A program made the translations under genes and the position numbers. DNA of 64,000 bases from Urechis unicinctus (Eukaryota; Annelida; Polychaeta; Xenopneusta; Urechidae): positions 10,133,052 to 10,197,051 of the forward strand of contig CM067348.1 of the NCBI GenBank assembly GCA_034190875.2. Direction: 5' to 3'. How positions within the stretch are numbered: position 1 is the first letter of the stretch; each line of letters opens with the position of its first letter. Of the stretch, positions 52,111 through 64,000 are shown one piece after another. A model generated the notes under the pieces. The model searched no databases. It saw only the letters and a list, made by a program, of their open reading frames with translations, and was not told the origin of the DNA.

Positions 52111-54309
52111 AAGTGCGCCAGAACCGCCCCTTCTGTATATACTACTTGACCTTTCTGTGCCACTCTTAGTGTTGGTTGGTGATTAGTGGGGGTGAGCATG
52201 TGTATTAACGTCTGTGTGACTGCGAGCGTTACTGGTTCGGTTCTGAGGGGTTCTATACATGGTAGTGGTAGTAAGATGTCTAGGGTAGTGCTGAATGCCA
52301 CTTAGGTGGTGGTTGTATGGTGTTTTGGGATGCTGGTTGGTGCAGTTGCGTGTTACAAGATGGAGTCGTACGGGGCGTTTTGGGGTGGCCGTGGAGTGCT
52401 ATGGAATGATGTGGAGTGCATTTTAGGGTTCTATACTGTAAATAGTTTGGTACTTGGGGTGAGAGGTGAACGATTGGCTAAATGTTAGTTTATTCCTGTA
52501 GATGAATAAGTATAATACTCAAGATTGGCTACGTGGAAGTAATTTTGGTGGAGGTTTGTTTGTTTGTTGTGCTTAGAAATGAATGGTGTGGGGTACTTTG
52601 CAGCGATAAATGAATACGTGTGGCAGAAACCACACTACTTGTTGAAATGATTAACAAAAGTATTGCAAAAAAGTCAGACAAAATGTACACAAATGAGCGG
52701 TGATACTGTAGGATATCTGGGGTAACGGATTAAGTTGTTATGCTTGTACAGTCTTCTAAACCAAGTAAGCAATGCCGCTAAGCAGCTGCAAAGACAAGCA
52801 AGGATCAGAAAACCGCAAGTCAAGCTTTATGAGTCAGGCCTCATCCATCAGAATATACAATTCAGGCGAATTTAAATACGATCTTGAAAGGGCACCAAAG
52901 CTTTGTCCGATGTCAATTACAAAAACAGATAACATTTGTTTGAACCGAACTATATTCAAAACCAGACGTCTTGATGAGGTTATATTACAGATAAATCAAG
53001 TTATTCAATGGATTAAAGGATAAGGTAACATAAGGAATAATCCACAGACACCAGTGATACCTATATACCTTATTAAAAGCTAGCATATAACTGCCTAGGG
53101 TGGTCGTCTTAGTAAATCCATGTAATCAATCACAGCAGGTAGCGTGTAATGTGACAGTGGTTACTACTTCAATCGACCTCCTACCTAGACCCAAGACACG
53201 ATTTCTATAAAAAAAAGGTATGTATTCGAAATCGCATCATATTTTTGATGTAGGAATCTCGTTGTTTATTCACTTTAGAAGCTAAATTACCTTGCAGGGC
53301 TTGATAAAGAAAATAGCAGCTGCAAGTGAAAAGAACAATCTTTTTCTTGAAGAGCAGTGCTCATCCCAGCACACAAACATCACCCTGATCTACAAATCAG
53401 TATCCCCCCAGATAGGGGTCTGTACTTACTGCCCTGCTATACAACCCCTCCCCCTCCCCCTGCACCCACTCATCTACCCCAGCTTATCTACCTTCCTGCT
53501 AGGGGTCAGTACTGACTGTCCTGCTATCCAAACCACCCATAAGAGTTGTTATCCAATCCCAAGCACACCCACCTTCCTGCTAAGGGTCAGTACTTACTTC
53601 CCTATTCTGAGTAGTTATTGTCACTTTGTACTTTTTGTCTTGTGGGATGTCAGTCTGACCCTTAAGCCTAGCCTCTGACTTTGGCGTTTTCAATGCTGCC
53701 CCTTTTTGTACATACTTCCTATAGTTTGTATATGTACAGGCACATCATTTAACCCTATTTAGATCATGACCAATTGAGTTATACTGCATTATTTAACCTA
53801 GTCCTAGACATATCATAGTTATCGGTCACTCTTATCATATCGAAATATCCTACTTATCATTATCTGTCAGCCAGTCATAAAAATATTATGCACGTGAAGA
53901 TTATCTGTTTTGCTGTTATCCCTCAGGAATTGCTACTGTATTATAGTTATGTAACACCACTTGTCATGTGCGTGATCAAACTTTGATCTTAACATTGCAT
54001 GTTACTTAAAAATCATTTCTATAATAAATTTGTTTATACCCAAACACTGTTTGTTACTCGACTTCTTCACAAAATAGCGTTCTTGGCAGAACATGTTGAG
54101 ATGTTGACGCCCCATCACACCCACCACCCTACTGGCTGCCGCTCGGTCCAGTCTGGTCTTCCAACCCTTGTTATCAGCCGTGTAGGTATGCATGTGATCA
54201 GCCGGTCAACACTACTCGCTTTCTTGAGGTAAGAAATAAAACAAATGTGATTCTAGACTCACTACTGGCATTCAGCCGCTGATTTAGGGCTTTCACCAAG
54301 GTCTGAGAG
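52111..54309. other. unannotated region with weak plus-strand coding hints
   Basis: An open frame from ATG 52,772 (84 codons, LERAPKLCPMSITKTDNIC) and an exon-like stretch at 53,299-53,400 after a good acceptor (ACCTTGCAG; AAASEKNNLFLEEQCSSQHT) might be coding. I recognise neither and the donors are unconvincing. Confidence 0.3.
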
Positions 54310-54930
54310 TTATGGTACATCACTATGGGAAATTAGTGACGGTGAGAAGGTACAATTGATCTGTGTCATCAAATTTGCACAAATTTTGTAGGCCGTTGCT
54401 TCATTTTCCAACGTGCATGTGAGAACCCCAGTCTTGTTCATATATTGTATCACATCTTCATTCACTACTGTCATAGCCATGACTTGGCTTTTTATCTGCT
54501 CATAACGCCAATCACTCAATTCCGTCCAACGTTCCATGCCAAACATACAAATCCATCCCCATAACCATTGAACCCTGCTGTAAGATAACCATAGGGGCCG
54601 TGTGACGTACACCAATTTCCACACCTACCACCACATTCACATCGCTTGCGTTGGTCGGCAGAATGAGACACCAACTTGTCTGCACCCAATTATATACCTC
54701 TCAACTGTTATATCTCAACAAGCAGAGGTAGCTCGTCATCGCCATACATGTTTTGAAATTTCGCTTCTGTGATTAGCCAACCACCAGGTGTGCTCTCTGA
54801 CCCTATATCATGCTGAACACTAATCACACGACGACCCGCTAAATCACATTTAACTAAGCATTTATCGCCAGCCAAACAAACTTTATTCGTCTCTTTCAAT
54901 TGAGGCACCGAGATTTGCATAGACCTGCAG
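54310..54930 (-). pseudogene. unrecognised minus-strand coding-like fragment
   Basis: Two adjacent minus-strand stretches. Upstream, an ATG at 54,920 reads MQISVPQLKETNKVCLAGDK for 70 codons with a balanced protein-like composition. Downstream, 54,660-54,310 shows a Cys-rich start (KRCECGGRCGNWC) in one frame and YEQIKSQVMAMTVVNEDV in another. I cannot assign a family. Possibly a decayed mobile-element gene. Confidence 0.25.
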
Positions 54931-57900
54931 GCCGCTATCTTCTAACGATTGCGGCCTGTCGGCCAATGCAAATTCCTGTGAATTGAGGTGCCTTACTTAT
55001 AATGCGGACAAATAACATGAAATAAACGCTTTCCGTTAGTCAACCTCAAACCTCACATAAAGAACACCAATCCTACATTTAAACACGCGAACAGCAATGC
55101 GGGAACTAATAACTTCTTCGTTATTAATGCAAGGTCTCAGTCCCACCTCTACATAAACCATCAAACAATTGATGATGTCATATTACGTCCAGACACGTCC
55201 GCATTTTTGCTGACAGCCCCAACGCTTACATCAGGTAAAACAATAGACTTTTGTGAGCTGAAAGTGTCCGTATACGCCTATAAATTTCATATCCTTTGCC
55301 TGTGGTGTGTCAGTAAATTCATATCAATGTACGCTTACTAGGCGAGATCGCGTCAGGGCATTGATATATTAACCAAAGAGTATATAGCTACGCTAAGAGG
55401 GCTCACTTCGAGTGGCCCTGTGGTGATCGCTACCCTAATTATAATACATTGCAATCGTATGGTGGCGCTACCGTGACATAAACAAAAGCTCTTGGGAATA
55501 CTGGGCTGCCGTCACTGCGATTGATGAGAGCGGGAAAATGTCGTTTCGCAGAGCCTTACCTCTGCCAAAATAGGTCGCACAATAGGCATATGAATAACGA
55601 AAGTAGCAAGTACACTACTTAATAAATGTCAACTTGATAGATTACCCGGTCTTGGGTATCCGTATTGAAAACAGTTCGCCTCTAACAGCGTCCGTGCAGT
55701 TCACGATCCTCGATCTTTCATGTCAGCACTTTTGATAGTAGTTTTAGATTGTCTATAACTGTCTGATGCGAGGGAATTGGCCTGTGGTCGACATTGACAT
55801 TTTGTGGCATGTCAGGGGGATGTTAAGGTCTCGAGCAAAGATTTAATAACTGCGCTGAGCTGTGTGACGATTATGAAATTACACGACAGACACCCCCGTC
55901 ATCAGGCGACGATACCATGAAATCAACAAAAGCACATGGGACTGCTGATCCAACGTTTCGAGGCTCGGCGGCTGTTGAAGATATGGAGTCATCTGATTAG
56001 TCGAGGCGACAACAGCTCCAAATTAAACAGATTGCCATGGCGAAATATATAAAACGCGCTTCCATGTGCTGACATTAACATGGATTATAACTTGTTTGGC
56101 ATGTTAGGCATATAGCGACGGTTACAACCCTTATTTCTGCACAAATTCTTACAATATGTAGGTGACTTTATAAACGTTTTCATATCAAATTATCCCCCAT
56201 CAACAAAATGGATCAGACCACATAATACAATAAGCATAGCAAATGAACATATATAGAAACAATATACACGTATTTAGAAACGATAATGTACATGCTTTGG
56301 TTTACCTTGTAATATCGCCCCTGGAAAGCACTGTCCTAAATGAGCGGTTAGTCACAAGCATGTGTTCCTGGCAATAAAGCACTCACTCCATTTGCCAAAA
56401 CGCCAATCCTTTATCATGATAAATGTTTTCTCAAAAGATGAATTAATCTCAACTTACGAAGGTCGTACACTTCACCGACACCTTTGAGCTTTAATTGTCA
56501 TAGAGGGGTAGACGCTCTACATCCATCACAGCAGTTGAGGTAGTGTTGTGAGGTGGGGTGGGGGTGGGGGGGTGGTGTTGCAACCATATGAGTAATGGAC
56601 CCTGTCATCCTCACCTATCAATGTGGGAATATCACCTCGTAATTGATGAACACTGTGTGAAACTCCCTTGTTCTAGTATTAAGTCATAGAAAGTATTTAC
56701 CCACAAAATCGTTCAGGCCGATTAATATAATAAACATAGCCGATTAATATATACAGAAGCAATATTGTACATGCTTGTGTGTACCCGATAACGGCGATGT
56801 GCAAACAAAAGAAGTGAAGTTTCTTAGCATAGCTGTAAATTCTGTGGTGCACTGAGGTTTTTTTTTTACCAAAGGCAGCCAGAGGATTGTCAGACGGGGT
56901 CCGCACTTGAGCACGCTTAACGGAGATAATCCTTTGACATGTAAGCGTATTCTCAAAAGGTGACTTAATCTCAACATATGACGTTCACACACTTTACCAA
57001 AACCTTTGCGCTTTATTGGATAAAGCCTGACCAAAGTGCTACCAAGTAGATAAAGTCCTGGGCATTGCGTGCCAGTTTACACGTACACCAAATATGGATT
57101 TGGCAAAATATACATTTGCGAAAATGTTGTTGGTTTTGTCGAATCTGAGGTGATGGCTGCGTCTTATCTTCATAAAAGACGTATTTAGGTTATCGCCCAT
57201 GGCCGTTGAACCCACGAATCTTATGTTGTCAGCATGGTAGTATGACGATCAAAATGTTTCATTTATAGCATAAGTAATATTTCACTGGTTGACCTTCTTT
57301 TTATCATAACATATGTATGTGTTGCTGTTACAATCTTACACCACACATCTACAAGACCCACTTATCTACCTTAAACATGTTCGATGATATTGTATTGATT
57401 TACGTCTACTCTTATTTGTTTCAGTAGTGTTAATGGAGGACACTAGATGGAACATGACAATGAATAATCAATATTTGTCGATTTCACCTACGATTGTGCA
57501 TATGAAGCGAAATGTTATCAAATCAGCGGCAGTAAATAGCATAGCACATATACAGACCACATATACTGTTTCAAAATATATACCTAGTGAGATTGGATTT
57601 GTTTTGTGAGGCATCATGAATAAACTAAGGAAGTCGAATGTGCACCGTACCCACAGAGCATTCGCGCTGGCCAGTTACGGTTTATGGACTAAGACAAATA
57701 TATATACCCAACTTCACACCTAAGACATTTACCTTATTTGGCTATTTTTCAAATCCTCAATGGCGCCGTGAAGGTCAGGAGGCAGCTAGAATTTCGACAT
57801 ATTTATATATAATCCAACCATCAGCGAAACTACGATTAAAGAAGGTGTTTTTCTTTTTTCCGAACATTATATTTCATTGAAAAAGAAATATCAATAATAG

Positions 57901-58616
57901 TATAAAACAATCCCTTCACGTTGGTTCACTGTAATACCACTCTGATGAGAATGTGTACAAATCATTTGGCTGAAGTAAAAAAGAGATCCAGATATCAGCC
58001 TTTTCACAAAATCAAACAAGTTGGGATATATTTCACTAATTGACAGAATCAAGATCAATAGGTTAAATTGACATTGCTATAGTTCAACGAAAACATCACA
58101 TGCTTCAATGTTATCAAGAACATAAGCTCTGCTCATTAACTTCCATGGAACCCTATTGGCGTATTCGCTATGGACAAGACACCTCGCCCCGTCTCATTTT
58201 GACATAACCCAGATATTAAAGTGTGACCAGCACAGATGCTGTCCAGGTGAAATTCTTTCACCTCATGCTGTCATCGACTGACAGCCGCGGGCAGTATATG
58301 CATTTTTAGTTTACTTTCGTTTTTGCAAAGTCGTTCATATTTTTATATTTGTGCTTGTTAGTCAACTGATTCTTCTCACCTGAGCATATAACTTGTTATC
58401 GAATCATGCTACTCCCTCCAATAGACATTAACATGGAAAAGTATGACACTGATCTTACCTTTATTCTCGAATTGGCAAGATTTTCACGTCTCACAGGATA
58501 TTGGCGAGCCTGTTTGACTTCATTTTCGCCCGAAATGTGGCGCGCTCTCTCGCACTCACCTTTCGCATAACTCGTTCTAAGAATCATGGGATTGAACCGA
58601 AAGTAGTTCCAGCAAG
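54931..58616. other. unannotated region
   Basis: Contains a weak direct repeat (about 56,190-56,500 and 56,700-57,010, sharing TATACAGAAGCAATATTGTA-like and TCTCAAAAG.TGA.TTAATCTCAAC text). No gene supported. The last few hundred bases would be the promoter side of the DUF6589 gene. Confidence 0.4.
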
Positions 58617-61600
58617 ATGGCAGCGACTGTCAATGTTTGCGGTGTTGCTGATCGGGAAAATATCAAGCCTGCCGATTGTAAGCAATTGTCAACATTAATG
58701 TATCACATTAATGTTCAGTAATTGTATTTATATATTCAATAAATTAGATTTGACTAAGCAGGCTTTGTGACATATTGTCGAATCAGTTAATTTGGGAAGA
58801 ATGAGCGATGAAATAGAAGTACGCCGCATTGGTGCATGCATATGCCGATGTGGTTTACTAGGGGTCAGAGGGTGTAGGGAGGGAGAAATGGTAGTGTTGC
58901 ATTTTTTCGCTGATTTCTACCGGCATTTACATACGCTGTATACACACTAGGGTACACGTGGTCATTCATGTTTACTGTCCTGTCACTTGGGGTCCATTGG
59001 TCTAGTTCTGGGTCTCTGGCATGCCCTCTCATAAATTAAAGCCTACTTGTTGGAAGTGTTGATCACAAGAACTGCTAGAACAAAGCTTTTTCTTCCTTAC
59101 TGAGTCACAATTCATAATTTAAAATGACTGTACAATTTTATTTTATAAAATAGTATTCATTTGTTTGTGTCCATGCTTCAGAATTTCAGACTCCTAAAAA
59201 GATAACCTTGTCCAGGTTGAGACCCTATCATCTATGCTTTTCGTGCGGGGAGGACAGGAAGCCTCGTCACCTTCGGCTTCTGAATAATGTGGCTCTGCAG
59301 AAAACCTACATGAATTTGTTGAAGGATGTATTTCTGATAGAAATGCCCCATGACTGTGAATACAAATTATGTGAAAATTGTATCAATAGATTGACCAAAA
59401 CACTTCAGTGGAAAAGGGAGGCCATTTCTCGGCTGCAGTCGCTACAGTGCCAAAAGCGACCTATTAGTGTACTTGAAACTCCATCACCCAGTCACAAAAT
59501 CCTCAAAGAAATGTGTCCTGACGATCACTCCTATGTACGATCTAGGATTGATACAATGACTGAACAGTGCAGGAAGAGCATTCAAGACTCAACTTCTAAG
59601 GTCAGAAGGGCCCTGGAAATGACTGGTGGCCACTCTACTTTCTTGTCTGCCATCAACCAGTGTGAGACAATTGAGCAGCTTGTTTTGAAAGTTGTCTCAT
59701 ATGAACCTTGTCGCCAGCTCCTTGAAGACTACATAGTTTCCGATATGAATAGCCAACTTCAAACCCTTTGTACCATGGGAAGTTATGGCAGCATTCTATC
59801 CATGAAACTCGATGGTCCGATTTCCTCTCTGGCTGAAGATGCCACAGATGAGCTAAGGAAACGAGTACCTTTCTTGATGGAAGTCCTTGTGATGGCTACA
59901 TCATCGGTTACTAGCAAAGAAAGCTATTCCTTGTTTGCTATTTACAGCATCATAATGTACAGCCGCAGTCAGAGGATGAATGCCATGCAGCGACTGTTGA
60001 TGGCAGCATGTGTTAGATATCATGCTGGAAACCAGGTACTTAGTGCATTGTTTCAGCTTATGATTATCCTTTCATATTTCCCATTAATGTTAAATGACCA
60101 GCTATACTGAGTTTAGCAAATATTGCTCTTCTCTTTTGTTTCAGTTAATTGAAGTTTTGCACCGCCTAAAGCTGTCCTTAGCAGATAGTACCAAGTTGTA
60201 CTTTTTGGACAGTGTGGCTCAATCTTATAGTAAGAAACTTCTTGGTCATCTGTCATCAAGAAACTGTAAGGTCACTGTGGACAACATTGATGGACGCATG
60301 CTTGCTAACCAGGTAAATAAAAAAAACCCATCAAATTATGACTATTTTTTGTGTATGATAATAAGCCCTTATGTATTGCTTGGGTAAGAAATGATAGAAG
60401 CATTGCAATGTTCGCCTCTGCTGTGTATTAAGGTCAGAGTCAGCCGGGGTAATCATGATTACCATTTCACCCATTGGTCTATACTACCTGAACGATTCTC
60501 AGACGATGACCTGCAGCAAATCGAAGACACGCCAACACATGCTGACACACCCTTCCCCAGTCCTAGTGTCTTCTACTGTAATGAAGAAGAAGAAGTTATC
60601 AAGTATGATATCTTTTGGAAATTTGATCAAATCATATTAAATAACTTCCAAACAGCTCAGATATTCCAGACAGTTTTGATTCTTGGACAATTTTGCTGCA
60701 TATTCATATTATGAACAGTGATGATTAATCTTACTTTTCCCCACAGGCATTCCTATGCAGTTTTGGTAGCAAGAGTTCTCTGTGAAGAAATAGATGGGCT
60801 GAAAAGTCTGAAGAATGTTCTGCCAACTGCAATACAGCACTCTTGGACCCATGTAGCAACAAGGAAGTCTGAAGTGTTTCCTCAAGAGGTGAGGAATATG
60901 GGCGGGGGATTTGATGTCTGTGAATTATAACAGTTATAATTGATGGATTGTTTTAATCACATTGTTCAAAGACAATATAAAACTATTTTATATATAAATA
61001 TATATATCTCCCAATGTTATCAGATCATCCTGGAAAATTCTAATAGCTTGCCAAACTGTGTGAAAATTATGGACCACATTTCACATGGTCTTGGTAGTTT
61101 ATTTGCTGAAGGAGGAAGAGGTGAAATAGATGTTGCGGTTCTTGTTATGATATACTAACTTTTATATCTTGTACAAGTTAACATTTCCAACTGTTCATTG
61201 TATTTCCATGTGTTTGCTTGTTTTACTGAACAATTGAATATTGGTCACTGCTTAATGGATTTATTAACATGACATCAGTTATCACATTATCCTAAATGCA
61301 ACTGTCCTGCTTTTAATTTATGCTAGATTATATTTTTGATGCTAATTGTCTGTAATTCAAAAAATTGGCTACACATAAACCCCAATTGGGGAGTTTTTTA
61401 GTGTGGTCTAAATTTAAATTATGTTATATAAATAGTGCATTTTAATTCTGATGTATAGGGGTAGCCTCCTTGTCCTGGCCATGTATAACTCGACAAACTT
61501 GGCTGGCTGTCTCTTAAAAGCTTTTGAAATATATTGATGGGTTGCAAATTTTGTTACCAGGTAGGGCTAGGGCAAATGTATTTTGGATGATGCAGTGTTT

Positions 61601-61686
61601 TCCACTAACATTCTGTTATTTTGTACTATTAATCATACATATATGATTGCTCACTTTATATATACTGTAAATTGTAACCACTGTCT

Positions 61687-61760
<74 letters not shown>

Positions 61761-64000
61761 ATAATGTGTTATAACCAACATGTTAAAAAGTATTCATTAT
61801 AATATCACTAGTGCCACATGTCTAAACACCTTTCACAGCTGAGAGTGAGCAACATCATAAAAACTGTCTAACACGGTAACAGTGAGTTATTGCAGGACAG
61901 AATGTATAGCTTGTTTATAACCCGCTTTATAGGACATTATTGCAGAATGAAACAAACTTGAAAGTTTCTACATACAACATGTGATTTATTCCCTAATCCG
62001 TTACAGGAGAGGATTATGAGGCTGGCCTTCTCAAAGTCACAGTAGGTGGGGATCAACTTACCCGAACACACTTAGATTCAGCAAAGCATCTCCGAGCTGG
62101 GGCACACTGTCAAATAGAACGGCTGGAGCATCTGACACCTGTTGTGGAGGAATTGTTTCATGTGCAGCAGGACCTTTTGGAGGCAAGTGTTATAATGTTT
62201 TATCTAGCTTTCCCCTATGCCTCTCCCATTAATTATCAGCATGATATGGCCAGCCAATAGCGTGGGTTCGTCAAAGTCCTCTGGGAAATCAAACTCCCAG
62301 AGCACGATGTGACCATCACGGCCTATCGTATGGACCTGTAAAGGGTCACGGGGAAGCAAACCAGCTGACCCTCGGGACCCTTTATAAGGACCACAGATGG
62401 GTCAGTCACAGGGAGATCATTTAGTCAGGGACAAGATTCAGACCGCGAGATTCCATGGAGCTTCATTGTTGAAACTATATAAACCAAATAAGCATCTCTT
62501 CTCCAGGACTCGTGTTATTTCTCTGGCTAGTCCCCACTCCAGCAACCACAGGCAGTGAGTAACCTTACTAAAACTAAGGAGCATCAAAACGAGAAAAGCC
62601 TAGAAAATAAAGTTTAACACAAGTCCATTTTAATTTCAATTGCGGCCTAGTTTTGTAACAAATCAACTGATTCTAGGTGTCACAGACATCACAGCAGGTT
62701 GATTTGTTTTTTGTCTCTGATGTTTTATGTCCAAAATAATCTAGCATCACTTTCCGTCTGCACTGGTTTGACTTCTTGAAATAATCGATAATTGCACGTG
62801 TAACTCCTGGCCTATTGGATCGTACATCAGTGTTATTCCAATAAAGGGTTGCCATTGCTGGTTGGCCATCACGTCCAGCTCTTCCAGTTTCTTGGAAATA
62901 TCTCTCAAGCGATGTTGGTGGCTTGTAATGAATGACATGACAAATTGCAGGAGCATTAAGTCCCATCCCAAGAGCTACCGTTGCAAAAAACCAGCCTCAC
63001 TCTGCTTTCTTCTTTGCAAATTTCTGAAACAATGAATTGCTTCATTTTCTCGTGTGTACTCTTTGTGGTATTGTGCAAAGAGGCGATTTTCAGGGCAAGG
63101 CTCTTGTATGTACTGGTTCTTACCCAAAAATGTCTCCATGAACCAGTAACTGTATGCTATGATCGAAGTATCAGTGTATACAACTGTGATTGGGTAATGA
63201 TTCTGCTGATCTCTCAAATCTGTTCCCATCTTCGTCAAAATATCATCCAGATGATCCTTTGTGTCCTGTGATGCTGGTCGTTCTATTGACACATATTTTA
63301 TATTCTGGCGATCAGGATTCATTATCACCTGCTCTGGTTCACGCAAATTCATGATTTTAACAAGTTCTTCTCGTTTAGCTGGGGGAGCTGTTGCGGTGAA
63401 CAATAGAATAGGTGCGCTGGAAAACAGTGGAACAACTTCATCCCCTATTCACTTGAAATCTTTCCTGAAGTCATTTCCCCTGCAAAACGACCACTCATTC
63501 CTTCATTGATTTGTATTATTATACAGCTTCCTTATTTGGGTGTCCTGAGTGAATGTAGCAGGAAACCGGAACACCTCAATGAACCCCATCAGCTATTTAT
63601 TCTTAGTTATATTTTAGTTATCAGTGTGTATCTTTTCAACCTCTAAGTAGCAATTTTGTATATATATGCTTTCAGAAAATCTTCAACAAATTCTACGACA
63701 GTGCAACTTGTCGTCAACCTTCAACATTAAGTAGCTTAAAAGCTGAGCTCAACAGAACAAATGTGAATGGGGTTGTGAAGGCAAACAGTGCATATGAAGC
63801 TCATAAGGACTTTGCTCTTGTTATTACTAGGTGAGATTTCTTATATTACCCTGCGTTTATTAACCAGCTATATAACATTAAATGTTATTAAATTTCGTCG
63901 TGTTGAGCATTTAAAATTGAAGTGAGAGACACAATGTTGGGAATTCACTGTAACTAAGAGGATGTCTTTTAGGATGCAGATTGTTGAAATGTTCCTGGAG
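58617..64000 (+). CDS. DUF6589-family protein with N-terminal ZAD-like zinc motif (partial, runs off window)
   Basis: Exons: possible first 58,617-58,677 (MAATVNVCGVADREN, good Kozak context), then 59,190-60,035, 60,145-60,312, 60,433-60,602, 60,747-60,888, 61,024-61,120, 62,007-62,182, 63,676-63,830 and 63,973-64,000. All joins from the second exon on are in phase. The N-terminus has CFSCGED and LCENCINRL, a C4 ZAD-like zinc site. Later come TVDNIDGRML and VSRGNHDYHFTHWS, then GGDQLTRTHLDSAKHLRAG and KAELNRTNVNGVV, which follow the DUF6589 pattern. Such genes are multi-copy in invertebrates and probably transposase-derived. The first exon would create a stop if joined to 59,182 and is out of frame with 59,190, so it is doubtful. 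The intron after 62,182 has a GC donor (GAG|GCAAGT). Open to the window end. Confidence 0.75.
61692..61760. repeat. (TC)n microsatellite
   Basis: Pure TC dinucleotide in an intron of the DUF6589 gene. Confidence 0.95.
62680..63440 (-). pseudogene. truncated RecQ-family helicase, antisense in a DUF6589 intron
   Basis: The minus strand begins near 63,440 with LFSSAPILLFTATAPPAKRE (helicase motif III region), continues ITVVYTDTSIIAYSYWF, then after a frame change at an A6 run (62,985-62,990) gives ATVALGMGLNAPAICHVIHY (motif V) and ERYFQETGRAGRDG (motif VI). It ends with the RecQ zinc region (YFKKSNQCRRKVMLDYF, CCDVC). The Walker A and DExH half is missing and no introns are present, so it is a 5'-truncated, probably mobile-element-borne or retro-copied pseudogene lying wholly within the host intron. 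Confidence 0.8.

Noticed and set aside
62186-62640. Possible solo LTR starting TGTTATAATG with a CTATATAAA box near 62,480.
   Set aside because: I could not find a matching end or a target-site duplication, so it is left as intron sequence.

Overview
This window looks like nuclear DNA of a metazoan, most likely a marine invertebrate and perhaps a mollusc (low confidence on phylum). Genes are split by GT-AG introns. There are long (TA)n, (GA)n and (GT)n tracts, and the mobile elements form an animal-type mix: Kolobok, Polinton, DIRS-like and I-like LINE. I saw no prokaryotic gene organisation.

Layout. 1-5 kb: a 22-bp minisatellite, then a complete six-exon arylacetamide-deacetylase-like gene (+). 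5-11.9 kb: 31-bp and 14-bp minisatellites, a zinc-ribbon-like exon (-), a tRNA-like sequence with a CTA anticodon (-), and unannotated DNA. 11.9-15.2 kb: a TTAA-flanked Kolobok-type transposon holding a decayed P2X7-ballast-domain gene (+) and a decayed THAP-transposase gene (-), tail to tail. 15.4-16.5 kb: unrecognised minus-strand exons. 18.4-19.2 kb: a Polinton DNA polymerase remnant. 22-32 kb: a cluster of three related genes for membrane-anchored chitin-binding (CBM14) proteins: copy A (+), copy B (+, broken by a 3.1-kb inverted-repeat element carrying a DUF4806 gene) and copy C (-, intact, 208 aa). 33.6-34.2 kb: a DIRS-like reverse transcriptase fragment. 34.1-36.5 kb: a duplicated ~650-bp segment. 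36.8-39.1 kb: five short minus-strand exon candidates, all multiples of three in length and bounded by splice sites; three lie in tandem-duplicated units separated by (TA)n. 40.6-44.1 kb: a deleted I-type LINE (-). 44.8-48 kb: a 1.59-kb near-identical tandem duplication. 48-58.6 kb: low-complexity tracts, an inverted-repeat element, a composite (GA)n satellite and mostly unannotated DNA. 58.6-64 kb: a multi-exon DUF6589-family gene (+) running off the window, with a truncated antisense RecQ helicase pseudogene inside one intron.

The only apparently intact cellular genes are the deacetylase and chitin-binding copy C. The DUF6589 gene is open as far as it can be followed. Most other coding matter belongs to mobile elements and carries one-base frameshifts, which could be decay or long-read assembly error. 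The strongest candidates for something new are the symmetric short-exon array upstream of copy C and the two transposons that carry domain genes (P2X7 ballast and DUF4806).
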